NCBI GenBank assembly: GCA_026413625.1
Contig: JAOAKO010000008.1
Location: forward strand, 1-32,517
Direction of reading: 5' to 3'
Source: Microcaldota archaeon
GTDB lineage: Archaea > Micrarchaeota > Micrarchaeia > CABMEP01
DNA length: 32,517 bases
Shown: positions 22,388 through 30,903 of the stretch, piece after piece
Layout of the letters: each line of letters starts with the position of its first letter
Numbering within the stretch: the stretch's first letter is position 1
The notes under the pieces: model-generated
Told to the model about the DNA's origin: nothing
Database searches by the model: none
What the model saw: only the letters and a program-made list of their open reading frames with translations
Program-made: the position numbers and the translations under genes

Positions 22388-22900
22388 CTATTTCTTTTCG
22401 TCCTTCTGCATCAATTCTTTACCTCTTTCTGCCCTGGCATCCAATATCTTTGCAAGCTTCTTTCTTTCCTCTGGACTCATCGTTCTCTCTACGATCTCCT
22501 TAAGCAAATTTGATATTGTGTGCACATGATCTAATATCAGCGCTTGCGCTTCATGCTGCTTAATCACTATTTCATTCGGCTTAATTATTTCAATTCCTAT
22601 CGGCCCGTAATTGTCACATATCCTGGCAAGCGTAGGAAAGTTTTTCGTCAGAATTGTAACCTTTGCCGCCGCAGAATAGTCTCCCCCCTCTAACGGGATT
22701 GCCCTCTGTATGTCACCGACACAATATACGACATCCTTCTCGGCGTTCAGTCTGCCGACTAACTCGACAAGAAGCTGCTCTATCTTTTCCTTGTCCTTTC
22801 CTATCGCATCGAAATATATGACCGAAAGAATTCCTCCTTCTTCAATTGTCTTGTCCGTAAGCTGCTTGATATTCTTAATTTCCTTATTTTCATTAGGCAT
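22388..22900 (-). CDS. Unknown protein in operon with the KaiC-like ATPase
   Basis: A 170-residue soluble protein. The first part alternates strand and helix (LSVIYFDAIGKDKEKIEQLLVELVGRL; VVYCVGDIQRAI), and a second similar unit follows (AAKVTILTKNFPTLARI, YGPIGIEIIKPNEIVI). The end is a charged helix with HVHTISNLLKEIVERTMS. No catalytic motif or known family is seen by eye. It is the promoter-proximal gene of the operon with the KaiC-like ATPase and TrpRS; a TATA-like TTATATACT at about 22932-22940 gives a leader of about 10 bases with GGGTGTTATT before ATG 22900. Its constant company with a KaiC-type ATPase would suggest a partner or regulator, to be checked. Confidence 0.6.
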   Translation of the reverse strand: MPNENKEIKNIKQLTDKTIEEGGILSVIYFDAIGKDKEKIEQLLVELVGRLNAEKDVVYCVGDIQRAIPLEGGDYSAAAKVTILTKNFPTLARICDNYGPIGIEIIKPNEIVIKQHEAQALILDHVHTISNLLKEIVERTMSPEERKKLAKILDARAERGKELMQKDEKK

Positions 22901-22946
22901 AATAACACCCTATATCCATATGGCGACCAAAGTATATAATTGCTTT

Positions 22947-24170
22947 CTACTTCATCTTCACCAGCGCAATCGCATCCTTAATTGGAATCTGTTTTTCCTC
23001 GCCAGAAATCAAATTTCTTAGCGTTATTTTCTGCAACTCCATTTCCTTGGTTCCTACTATTGCTACATATTTTAGCTTCATTGAATTCGCATATTCGAGT
23101 TGCCTTCTAAGATCTCTTTCTGTCAAATTCAATGAAACGTTTAATCCGGCTTTCCTCATTATGGAAGCGACGCTAATGGCATACTTATATGTCTCTTCTT
23201 TTATGTTTGCAATGTAAATGTCTGCCTGGGAAAATGGGGCGTCGTCTTTGATTCCTTCCTTCTCTTTTATTATTTCCGCCAATCTGTCGATTCCCAGAGA
23301 CAATCCGACAGCCGGAGATGGGGCGCCGTAGAGTCCAAGCAAATCGTCGTATCTCCCACCACCGCCTATGCTGAACTGATATGATCCGCATTTAATCTCA
23401 AATATCGGTCCGGTGTAGTAGTCAAGGCCTCTTGCAAGCGAATAATCGACCTCAATGTTGCTTATTCCGTATTCCCGCACAAGCTCGATTATTTCGTATA
23501 GCTTATCGCTGCCTACAAATTCCTGCTTTTTATACTGTATCGACTTAAAGATTAATTTGATGGAGTCCTCAGAGATGCCGGAGGCAAGCATCTCTTCCTT
23601 CACCCCTCCCTCCCCTTTCTTGTCCAGTTTATCAAGTATTCTTATCGCAAGAGGTATTTTTTCGCTTTCGACTCCCGCTTTTTTTACCATGTCGAAAAGA
23701 CATTCCCTGTTATTGATCTTAAACTTTACTTCTCTAAACTCCAAGTCTTCAAGCGCAGAGCTAGCACATGCAATTAGCTCTGCCTCGCATTTCATACTTC
23801 CAGAACCTACGATGTCGATATCTGACTGCCAAAATTCTCTAAACCTCCCCTTCTGCGGCTCGTCTCTCCTCCAAACCGGCCCAGACCTGTATAGTTTTAT
23901 GGGCTTTGGGAGAGAGGTATTTGAAATGAATCTGGCAAGACCTACTGTAAAATCAAACCTGAGTCCCATGTCGTCTATTTGGTATATCTGCTTTTTTACT
24001 TCTTCTCCTGACTTTTTTCCCAGAACGTCCATATATTCCATAGCTGGAGTATCATACGGTTCAAAGCCAAACGACATGTAAGTTCTCTCAATTGTTGAAA
24101 CTATTCTCTTTCTAAGATTTGCTTCTATGGGATAAAAATCTCTCATGCCTCTTGGCGGTTGATTTACCAT
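22947..24170 (-). CDS. hisS: Histidyl-tRNA synthetase
   Basis: A class II synthetase of 407 residues, near the usual 410-430. Motif 1 region starts PPRGMRDFYP; motif 2 shows YRSGPVWRRDEPQKGRFREFWQSDIDIVG; the histidine-binding signature ARGLDYYTGPIFEI lies at about 256-269; motif 3 is PSPAVGLSLGIDRL. The anticodon domain ends the protein (ADIYIANIKEET; LEYANSMKLKYVAIVG). AAGGTGCT just precedes ATG 24170. The gene starts 11 bases after the KaiC-like gene at 24182, so the two are co-transcribed. Everything needed for activity appears present. Confidence 0.95.
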   Translation of the reverse strand: MVNQPPRGMRDFYPIEANLRKRIVSTIERTYMSFGFEPYDTPAMEYMDVLGKKSGEEVKKQIYQIDDMGLRFDFTVGLARFISNTSLPKPIKLYRSGPVWRRDEPQKGRFREFWQSDIDIVGSGSMKCEAELIACASSALEDLEFREVKFKINNRECLFDMVKKAGVESEKIPLAIRILDKLDKKGEGGVKEEMLASGISEDSIKLIFKSIQYKKQEFVGSDKLYEIIELVREYGISNIEVDYSLARGLDYYTGPIFEIKCGSYQFSIGGGGRYDDLLGLYGAPSPAVGLSLGIDRLAEIIKEKEGIKDDAPFSQADIYIANIKEETYKYAISVASIMRKAGLNVSLNLTERDLRRQLEYANSMKLKYVAIVGTKEMELQKITLRNLISGEEKQIPIKDAIALVKMK

Positions 24171-24181
24171 CTTAGCACCTT

Positions 24182-24976
24182 TTATCTCTTGACCACTAGC
24201 TCATTCTTAACAAACCTATAATCATGCCAATTGTTATCCCTTATAGTAGTATAACCTGATGCGCACAATTTGTTGTTGTTTAACTTGATTACGCATTCGT
24301 TCAAGGCCGAAATCGAAGCCTCTAGGTTTTCTCCATGAACTCCCAACTGCATTGTCGACACCACAGTTATTTGCTCTACTCTTAGTTTTCCCAAAAAGAA
24401 TTGAAGGAAAGAAAACACCTCATCCTTTCCAAACGTCTCCAATAAAGTCGAAATCGAGTGTAGAACTATCAAAGGCTCCTTTCCCTCCTTTTTTGCCTTT
24501 TGGACATAATCCGAAACAGCGATAGAAAGCGCGCTCAGTGTGAATGGCACTTCAAGGCACTTGACATTGCCTGAAACTAGGCAATAATTGAACTGCTGCG
24601 AATAACTGTCTACATAAAATATTTCACAATCTTTTTTCTTGCATAACCATCCGTTTTTTTCCGCCATCGATGTCCAATTTTTTACCCCTATATCTGTAAG
24701 TATGATTATCGGCTTGATTTCATATTTGCAGCAGTTGTCTGCAATCATTTTCATTATAATGGGTTTTTTGCCAGAATGCGGACTTCCGAGAATCAAAACA
24801 GATGTTCCTTTCACTATTCCTTTTCCTAAAAGCCTGTCAAGCGACTTGCTTCCGGTAGTCAGAAATAAAATCTTTTTTTTGTTTGCAGCACTGTCCTTTT
24901 TCAGCTTGGTAGAACGATTATGCGTCTTTGTGATTTTCTTTTTACTTTTATTTTTTTTCTTGCTTAATTTTTTCAT
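24182..24976 (-). CDS. KaiC/RecA-like protein with degenerate Walker motifs
   Basis: The 264-residue protein has a lysine-rich N-terminal tail (1-37, about half Lys), then a KaiC-like fold: TTGSKSLDRLLGKGIVKGTS is the family's opening. The P-loop reads LGSPHSGKKPIIMKM, with GKK instead of GKS/T, and the expected Walker B acid is replaced in PLIVLHSIS. The rest follows KaiC order (QITVVSTMQLG; KLNNNKLCASGY). It probably binds nucleotide poorly or not at all, so it may be a regulatory or nucleic-acid-binding pseudo-ATPase. AGGAGGGTAAAG precedes ATG 24976. It heads the operon with hisS and is divergent from the Mre11 gene, as the nearby KaiC-like ATPase heads toward trpS. Confidence 0.7.
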   Translation of the reverse strand: MKKLSKKKNKSKKKITKTHNRSTKLKKDSAANKKKILFLTTGSKSLDRLLGKGIVKGTSVLILGSPHSGKKPIIMKMIADNCCKYEIKPIIILTDIGVKNWTSMAEKNGWLCKKKDCEIFYVDSYSQQFNYCLVSGNVKCLEVPFTLSALSIAVSDYVQKAKKEGKEPLIVLHSISTLLETFGKDEVFSFLQFFLGKLRVEQITVVSTMQLGVHGENLEASISALNECVIKLNNNKLCASGYTTIRDNNWHDYRFVKNELVVKR

Positions 24977-25092
24977 TTCTTTACCCTCCTGTCTCTACCA
25001 ATCTAAACTTGTATTAATGATTATTGAACAGAAATAATTATAAATATGTTTTAAGGATATACAAACTAAACAATATAAATGAAGTGAAAAAA

Positions 25093-26298
25093 ATGAAAAT
25101 AGGGATTCTTTCAGATACGCACATCGGATATCCAAGATTCTACGAAGATTCGATAAGACAGGCAGATGAGGCTTTTAAAAAGGCATGCGACGAATCTGAC
25201 TTGGTGCTTGTTGCTGGAGACATATTTGACACCAAGACCCCTAAATTTGAGATAATTGCAAGCGCAATGGAAATATTCGCATACGGAAAGAAAGTAAACT
25301 GGAAAGGGAAGGGGATTATAACCGAAAGATTACCCGTAGTTGCCATACATGGGACCCATGACAGAAGGTCTAAGGGAATGGTGAATCCTGTAGAGCTTTT
25401 GGAAAGAGCCGGATTGATAACAAACGCTAGCGACAAGGTTGTTGTCTTCGAAAAGAAATCGGAAGATGGAAGCATAGAAAAGGTCGCAATCCACGGGGTG
25501 GGGGGGACGACAGAGGATTCGATACGCGAAACGCTAGGGAAACTTGACTTTAAGCCGATTGCTGGAGCTTACAACATTTTAATGCTGCATCAGACCATTA
25601 AAGAAGTAATTCCTATGGCTGAAGGAATTTCGCTTGAAGAACTTCCTTCTGGCTTTGATCTGTACCTGTGCGGGCATATACACAAAAGAATCGTGATTGA
25701 AAAAAACGGCAAAAAATTGCTGATCCCCGGAAGCACCGTTATAACGCAACTCAAAAAAGAGGAAGAAGAACCCAGGGCTTATGTGATTTTGGACACAAAA
25801 ACAAACGAATTGACTTTCAAAGACATTGATAGCAGGAAATTCTGCTACAGCGAAATTGAATTCAAAGACGCTGATCTGAATGAAGTAATTGACGCGATTA
25901 AGCGTAAAATCGATGAGCTGATTAAAAATGGAGAAAGTATAAATCAGCCCATCGTTAGAATCGTTGTTACGGGCACATTGAAGCAGGGCGTTAAAAGGGA
26001 AAATTTATCTTTGCAAGACATATACAAGGAATATGAAGAATCGTGCATCCTTCAAATCGACAACGAGCTTGGAGAACAGGGACTGAAGGAAAAGCTGGAA
26101 AGCCTAAGAAAAATGTATGAGCAAAAGCTTTCAGTAAGGGAGATAGGCGTTCAATCAATTAAAAAAAGGCTTGAAAATACAGAAGCAAACGGTCTAGACG
26201 TTGAGTTCCTTATGGCAGCTCTCCAAGACGACGAAAATATAGATCATGTTTTGAGCGAACTTGCCAAAAGAAAAGCCGCAGAATCGGAAAAAGGATAG
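25093..26298 (+). CDS. mre11: Mre11-like DNA repair exonuclease
   Basis: About 401 residues. The calcineurin-type phosphoesterase core has ILSDTHIGYP (6-15), LVAGDIFDTKTP (39-50), AIHGTHDRRS (Thr in place of the usual Asn), MLHQTIKE and LCGHIHKRIV, so two-metal chemistry should be intact. The C-terminal cap and Rad50-binding region is less conserved. Mre11 works with Rad50 in DNA end processing; no Rad50 is in this window (usually next to it), which is unusual. The longest frame starts at TTG 25024, but GAAGTGA lies just above ATG 25093, and the protein begins MKIGILSDTH as the family does. A TATA-like stretch lies about 30-50 bases upstream. Confidence 0.85.
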   Translation: MKIGILSDTHIGYPRFYEDSIRQADEAFKKACDESDLVLVAGDIFDTKTPKFEIIASAMEIFAYGKKVNWKGKGIITERLPVVAIHGTHDRRSKGMVNPVELLERAGLITNASDKVVVFEKKSEDGSIEKVAIHGVGGTTEDSIRETLGKLDFKPIAGAYNILMLHQTIKEVIPMAEGISLEELPSGFDLYLCGHIHKRIVIEKNGKKLLIPGSTVITQLKKEEEEPRAYVILDTKTNELTFKDIDSRKFCYSEIEFKDADLNEVIDAIKRKIDELIKNGESINQPIVRIVVTGTLKQGVKRENLSLQDIYKEYEESCILQIDNELGEQGLKEKLESLRKMYEQKLSVREIGVQSIKKRLENTEANGLDVEFLMAALQDDENIDHVLSELAKRKAAESEKG

Positions 26299-26302
26299 CG
26301 CG

Positions 26303-27682
26303 CTATTCTTTCCCGTATCTTCCTGCATACCACGCTAGTTTTGAAATTGCTTTAGTGGCAACGTAAGGTGATGTATAAGTCGGGACTCCTCCGTTTTCCA
26401 GGAGCGCACGATTCTGTTCGGTATAGCTGCCGCCGATTGTTATTACTGAGATTGGCTTTTCCATTTTCTGCGAATAAGAAACGATCAAATCAATGATGCT
26501 CGGATCAAGATGTACTGTCTGCATAAGAGGTGTAAGTATGATTATATCAACATTTTCATCTGCATAAAGGGCTTCAAGCGCTTGCCTGAACCTGCTTGCA
26601 TCTGCATCTCCGGCAAGATCCAACGGATTTGTAATGTTAACGTGCATCGGCATTGCCTCCCTAAGCTTTATCTTTGTTTCTAACTTGTACTCTGCAATTT
26701 CAAGTCCGTTTAGCAGCACTTGGTCCGCAGTGAGAACGCCTATTCCTCCCCCGTTAGTTATTATTCCGACCCTCTTTCCCTTTGGAAAAGGCTGGAGAAA
26801 TATTTTCGAAAAGTCAAATAAATCAGTAAGAGATTCAACTTCAATAATGCCCGCTTGCCTAAAGGCAGCCGAATAAACTGAATAATCACCAGCAAGCGCT
26901 GCAGTGTGCGATGCTGCCGCCTTTACTCCTGCTTCTGTTTTGCCGGCCTTGATCAGAATAATTGGCTTTTTCTTTGTCACCTTTTTGGCCACTTCAAGGA
27001 ACCTCCTGCCGTCTTTTACGCCTTCAATATACATTGCTATTACCTTTGTTCGCTTATCTTGATAAAGATGCTCTAAAAGGTCTGTTTCGTCCACAACCGT
27101 TGCATTTCCATAAGAGACAAACAAAGAGATGCCAACTCCCATTTTTGCGGCAAGATCCATGACGGCCGCACCTATTGCGCCGCTCTGACTGATGAACGCT
27201 ATTTCTCCTGCTTTTGGTCTTCCCAATTTATATACTGGATTAAAAACAGAATCAACCCTTGAGTAAGGATTGATAAATCCCATGCAGTTTACCCCTATGA
27301 TTGCCATTCCGTATCTCTTGGCGATTTCTCTTACTTTATTCTCATCTTCTACATTTCCAACTTCGGCAAATCCGCTAGTGATTATTACTATATTTTTTAT
27401 TCCCTTTTCTCCGCACTCTTCAAGAACTTTCAGAACTGCCTTCTGAGGGGTTGTTATAATCGCAAGATCGACTTGGGAGGGGATGTCCTTAACAGATGCG
27501 AATGCATGCTGATAAAGAATTATTTCCGCAGAAGGATTAACCGGATAAACCTGCCCTGAAAAACCGCCCTCTACAAGATTCTTAAGTATGACATGTCCTA
27601 TTTTATTCGGCTCTCTAGATGCACCGATCACTGCGATCGATTCCGGCTCAAACATTTTTTTAAGATCGCGCATCATAAGCAT
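26303..27682 (-). CDS. acdA: Acetyl-CoA synthetase (ADP-forming), alpha subunit
   Basis: A protein of about 459 residues, the alpha chain of ADP-forming acyl-CoA synthetase, which makes ATP from acyl-CoA, ADP and phosphate. It has the N-terminal CoA-binding domain (SIAVIGASREPNKIG, VYPVNPS, GVNCMGFINP), the middle succinyl-CoA-ligase-like domains (AFISQSGAIGAAVMD, VSYGNATVVDET) and the phospho-histidine region ASHTAALAGDYSVY (His). RVGIITNGGGIGVL is in place. Starts cluster: GTG 27685, ATG 27682 and ATG 27676; 27682 overlaps the beta stop as TGATG and GTGAT could serve 27676. It works with the beta chain encoded just before it. Energy conservation by acetate or other acid formation is likely. 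Confidence 0.92.
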   Translation of the reverse strand: MLMMRDLKKMFEPESIAVIGASREPNKIGHVILKNLVEGGFSGQVYPVNPSAEIILYQHAFASVKDIPSQVDLAIITTPQKAVLKVLEECGEKGIKNIVIITSGFAEVGNVEDENKVREIAKRYGMAIIGVNCMGFINPYSRVDSVFNPVYKLGRPKAGEIAFISQSGAIGAAVMDLAAKMGVGISLFVSYGNATVVDETDLLEHLYQDKRTKVIAMYIEGVKDGRRFLEVAKKVTKKKPIILIKAGKTEAGVKAAASHTAALAGDYSVYSAAFRQAGIIEVESLTDLFDFSKIFLQPFPKGKRVGIITNGGGIGVLTADQVLLNGLEIAEYKLETKIKLREAMPMHVNITNPLDLAGDADASRFRQALEALYADENVDIIILTPLMQTVHLDPSIIDLIVSYSQKMEKPISVITIGGSYTEQNRALLENGGVPTYTSPYVATKAISKLAWYAGRYGKE

Positions 27683-28311
27683 CACTCTATTACTCGAATA
27701 TCCACCACTTCGCAGCCCCCTCCGGATTCTTTTGAATGGACAATCACTGGATTGAGGTCGAGCTCCTTTATTTTTTCAGTCAATGCAATCGAATTGACCT
27801 TTAGTATGGTATTGATAAGCGCATCCAAATCGTATTCTTTTCCTCTTGCTTTGAAAATTTGGTATGATTTTAGTTCCATGACCATCTCTTTCGCATCTTC
27901 TCTATCTATAGGGCACACTCTAATCGCTACATCCTTGAGAATTTCAGCGTAAATACCTCCGGCCCCGACCACTATTATCGGGCCAAAAGTTTGATCGTGT
28001 TTCATTCCGACAATCATTTCTATTCCTGGCTTTGCCATTTGCTGGATTATGACGCCTTCGAATTCTATTCCTGCAGATATAGACGTTCTTAGCAAGTCGT
28101 TGAATGTCTGCTGAACAGCGTCATGCGGAATATTTAGTCTGACCCCTCCTATCTCTGTCTTGTGGATCGGCTGAGAGGAAGCAATCTTCATTGCAACCGG
28201 ATAACCTATGCTGTCTGCTATCCGCTGAGCTTCATCTGCGCTTTTAGCGATGGCATATTCCACAACTGGAATTTCATATTTGGAAGACAAATCAAACTGT
28301 CTCATACTCAT
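27682..28311 (-). CDS. acdB: Acetyl-CoA synthetase (ADP-forming), beta subunit
   Basis: The 209-residue ATP-grasp beta chain. DSIGYPVAMKIASSQPIHKTEIGGVRLN (about 39-66) is the ATP-grasp opening, followed by VIIQQMAKPGIEMIVGMKHDQTFGPIIVVGAGGIYAEIL with the nucleotide and metal-binding acids, and DLDALINTI and LDLNPVIV. The subunit lengths, 209 for beta and 459 for alpha, match the two-gene form of some archaea. The gene begins four bases downstream of the tail-anchored protein at 28315 and overlaps alpha by one base or more, giving a tight operon 29052 to 26303. The acyl substrate specificity is open. Confidence 0.92.
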   Translation of the reverse strand: MSMRQFDLSSKYEIPVVEYAIAKSADEAQRIADSIGYPVAMKIASSQPIHKTEIGGVRLNIPHDAVQQTFNDLLRTSISAGIEFEGVIIQQMAKPGIEMIVGMKHDQTFGPIIVVGAGGIYAEILKDVAIRVCPIDREDAKEMVMELKSYQIFKARGKEYDLDALINTILKVNSIALTEKIKELDLNPVIVHSKESGGGCEVVDIRVIE

Positions 28312-28314
28312 CTC

Positions 28315-29052
28315 TCAAAACGCTATATAACCTGTCAGATATAAGGCCAAAAGGATTAGCAGCAATATTACCACTATTATATACGGGGCGTATTTTCCTA
28401 CAAAATATGACAGTTTGCCTATAAACTTATCTAACGCACCGAGCTTCTTTCCTTCTTCACTAATTTCAGCGGGGGTGGCATCAGCAGAAGAAAGAACTGA
28501 CTTTATGTCGAGTTGCTTTGTTTGCTTCACCTCAATTGCCTTTGGCTGGATTTGGGCTGACTGCTTCTGCTCAACTTGAGCGTTTTGCTTTTTAGGAACA
28601 TATCCTGTAAGCTTAAAGCCTTTCTCGGTGATGTTTAGTGTAAGCTTCCCGGCGCGTATCTCGTAATCAGCATATCCCTGTTTTATCACCTTATACAAAT
28701 GGACTGCAAGATCGTCACTCCTTAGATTTAGGTCGTTTTTAACGCTTTCAAAAACTTTGTTTCCTCCTGCAATTGACTTCAATATTACATGGTCCAATCC
28801 GTCCAATGGCTCGGACGATTTTTCTTCTGCATACAAGAGCACCTTCTCCCCAAGCTCGCTTCTGTTTACTACGCTCCTTCCGATTGCAGAAGAAATGGAA
28901 ACAAGCTGTTTGACCTGCAACGTTCCCAATATGGAGGCTGTGTCGAAAAATGAAGAATAGAGCTTTCCGCTGAAGCTCTCCATAAGAGAGTCTTTCTCGA
29001 TTTTTTCAAGAACGATTAAATCAAGTATTGTTAAATCTTTCGGCATTTCCAT
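28315..29052 (-). CDS. Unknown tail-anchored protein with helical N-terminal domains
   Basis: The 245-residue protein has a soluble part of about 210 residues and one C-terminal span (YIIVVILLLILLALYLTGY), so it is probably held in the membrane with its bulk in the cytoplasm. The soluble part looks like two helical, winged-helix-like units: DLTILDLIVLEKIEKDSL to SELGEKVLLYAEE, then LDHVILKSIAGGNKVFESVKNDLNL to KLTLNITEKGFKL. A glutamine/lysine linker joins them to the anchor. Family is not recognised. CGAGGATAT precedes ATG 29052, and it lies first in the acd operon with a 3-base gap, so it may regulate or position the enzyme; this is inference. Confidence 0.6.
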   Translation of the reverse strand: MEMPKDLTILDLIVLEKIEKDSLMESFSGKLYSSFFDTASILGTLQVKQLVSISSAIGRSVVNRSELGEKVLLYAEEKSSEPLDGLDHVILKSIAGGNKVFESVKNDLNLRSDDLAVHLYKVIKQGYADYEIRAGKLTLNITEKGFKLTGYVPKKQNAQVEQKQSAQIQPKAIEVKQTKQLDIKSVLSSADATPAEISEEGKKLGALDKFIGKLSYFVGKYAPYIIVVILLLILLALYLTGYIAF

Positions 29053-29181
29053 ATATATCCTCGTTTAAGGTTCACACCTATATTTATCAATAAAACTTAG
29101 AGCTAATGATTTAAAAAATCTACTCTTAAATTCTATTTAGGCAGATATCCAAATTAGAAGCAGGATATCGGATGTGAGTCA

Positions 29182-30465
29182 TTGAAGATACATGTGCTTG
29201 GAGCTGGAAGAGAAGTCGGAAGATCCTTAATGCTTGTTGAAACAGAAGGAAAGAAAATCGCTCTGGATGCCGGAATTAAAGTAAAGGACCAGGATATGGA
29301 AGTAACTGGCTTGCCTAAATTAAGCACCGGCGTGCATGTCGATGCCGCTCTGATTGGGCATGCGCATCTTGACCATTCGGGCTTTTCGCCAGAGCTATAC
29401 AGAAGATACAATACTCCTTTCTTTATGACAATACCTACACAGGGGCTTGCAGACTTGCTTATTAAGGACGCAAAAAAGGTAGACCCTCAACTGCCCTATG
29501 AAAGAAAAGATATTGACGGCACATTCAACAAGACTGTAGGGGTTCCTTACGATATGGAACACTCGATAGGGAGCGTTAAATTCACATACTACGATGCTGG
29601 CCACATACCTGGAAGCGCAATGATGGAAATAAAAACTGGAAAGAAAAAATTGTTTTACACCAGCGACTTTAAATTAGACGAAACTCGTCTTCTTGCAGGG
29701 GCAACCGTTCCGGAAGGAAGATTCGATGCGCTAATAATCGAAAGTACATATGCTAAAAAGTATCATCCGCCAAGAAGAGAGATTGAAAGAAAAATAATCA
29801 ACATTATTAAAAAGACTCTAAAGGACGGCGGGCACGTGTTGTTCCCGACATTTGCAGTAGGAAGGACTCAGGAATTGGCGATGGTGCTCGCGGATTACCA
29901 AATAAACGCTCCGATATTCATAGACGGAATGGGCAAGACCGCTTCTGAAATAACAATGAGCTACCCGAGATACGTCAAGAATGCGGGAAAACTGAGAAAT
30001 GCGCTTGAGAATCTTAAGCCGGTTGGAAAGAATAAGAATGAGGTGCTGAAGGAGCCGTCCGTAATAATCGCAACTTCCGGAATGTTAGAGGGCGGGCCGG
30101 CAATAAGCTATCTTCTTGCCTTAAACGAAATGAAGAAGCAGGAGGACATTGATTCGTCGGTAGTGTTTACCGGATACTGCGTAGAGGGAACTGGCGGATG
30201 GCTTCTGCAGAATAAGCAAATGGTAAAGCTCAAGCCGAGAAAAGAGGGCCAAAAGGAAAAGCAAGTTCCGATCAACCTGAATGTATTTTACGAGCCTTTA
30301 AGCGCCCATGCCGGAAGAAACGAACTGTTTACATTCATAGAAAAGCTAAATCCGTCAAAAATAATCTGCGTCCATGGCGATGATTGCGAAGGATTTGCCG
30401 CAGAACTGAAAGAAAACGGATACGACGCAGTAGCACCGGAGATAGGGGAAGTTATTCAGATCTAA
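29182..30465 (+). CDS. aCPSF2-type metallo-beta-lactamase ribonuclease
   Basis: A 427-residue beta-CASP RNase without the N-terminal KH domains of aCPSF1. The metal site is HAHLDHSG (residues 60-67), GHIPGSAM, TSDF and the late SAHAGR with VHGD at the end. Beta-CASP pieces are ESTYAKKYHPPR, FPTFAVGRTQELA, TSGMLEGGP and GYCVEGTGG. Archaeal homologues act on RNA 3' ends and degrade or process transcripts; this is probably cytoplasmic. It begins at TTG 29182, preceded by GGATGTGAG; there is no nearby ATG in frame at the family start, MKIHVLGAGREVG, and the N-terminus fits the family exactly. A TATA-like region is at about 29107-29116. Confidence 0.9.
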   Translation: MKIHVLGAGREVGRSLMLVETEGKKIALDAGIKVKDQDMEVTGLPKLSTGVHVDAALIGHAHLDHSGFSPELYRRYNTPFFMTIPTQGLADLLIKDAKKVDPQLPYERKDIDGTFNKTVGVPYDMEHSIGSVKFTYYDAGHIPGSAMMEIKTGKKKLFYTSDFKLDETRLLAGATVPEGRFDALIIESTYAKKYHPPRREIERKIINIIKKTLKDGGHVLFPTFAVGRTQELAMVLADYQINAPIFIDGMGKTASEITMSYPRYVKNAGKLRNALENLKPVGKNKNEVLKEPSVIIATSGMLEGGPAISYLLALNEMKKQEDIDSSVVFTGYCVEGTGGWLLQNKQMVKLKPRKEGQKEKQVPINLNVFYEPLSAHAGRNELFTFIEKLNPSKIICVHGDDCEGFAAELKENGYDAVAPEIGEVIQI

Positions 30466-30529
30466 TTCTAGACAAAGGAAAAGTATAAAAATACCGGATG
30501 TTCTTCTTTTAATATTCTATAATCTTATA

Positions 30530-30542
30530 TAGAGGTGGACAG
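30530..30542 (+). promoter_or_regulatory. Strong ribosome binding site before 30543
   Basis: AGAGGTGGACAG ends just before ATG 30543. This is one of the best matches to GGAGGTGA in the window and supports that start. Confidence 0.6.
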
Positions 30543-30881
30543 ATGAAAATGAATAATAACCTGCCTAAGTTTAACAGAGAAAAAGAGCTTGAAAGATTTT
30601 TTGAGATGACAAAAGAATTTGACAGCATAGAGGAAATCAGAAAAACAATGGATAAAATGACGTATTTGCTTCCAAGCGAAAGGGAAAAGATAGAGAACAT
30701 ATTATTCGACATTCACATAAGGACGCTCAAAAATGCAGAATGGCAGAGAAAAATATTAGGCCTTTCAGAATCATGGGTTGGAAACGTTGAAGAGCTGATA
30801 GCCCAGGTAGAAGAGATGAGAAAAAGAGTGAAATCAAGATTGAAAGAAGGAAAAACAAAAACAAATGAGCTTTTTGAATAA
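30543..30881 (+). CDS. Small helical unknown protein
   Basis: The 112-residue protein is highly charged and apparently all-helical: REKELERFFEMTKEFDSIEEI, REKIENILFDIHIRTL and VEELIAQVEEMRKRVKSRL. No membrane or metal motif is seen, and I do not recognise a family. The start is set by the strong ribosome binding site. The gene stands 77 bases after aCPSF2 with AT-rich promoter-like sequence between (GTATAAAAAT near 30482). It converges on the prenyl synthase gene, leaving 22 T-rich bases as shared terminator. Confidence 0.6.
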   Translation: MKMNNNLPKFNREKELERFFEMTKEFDSIEEIRKTMDKMTYLLPSEREKIENILFDIHIRTLKNAEWQRKILGLSESWVGNVEELIAQVEEMRKRVKSRLKEGKTKTNELFE

Positions 30882-30903
30882 TTTACCTTTTGATGTTTTT
30901 AAA

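Noticed and set aside
23455-24081. Long opposite-strand frame within hisS (208 residues).
   Set aside because: It is a shadow of the strongly supported hisS gene, with serine/leucine-rich composition and no start signals.
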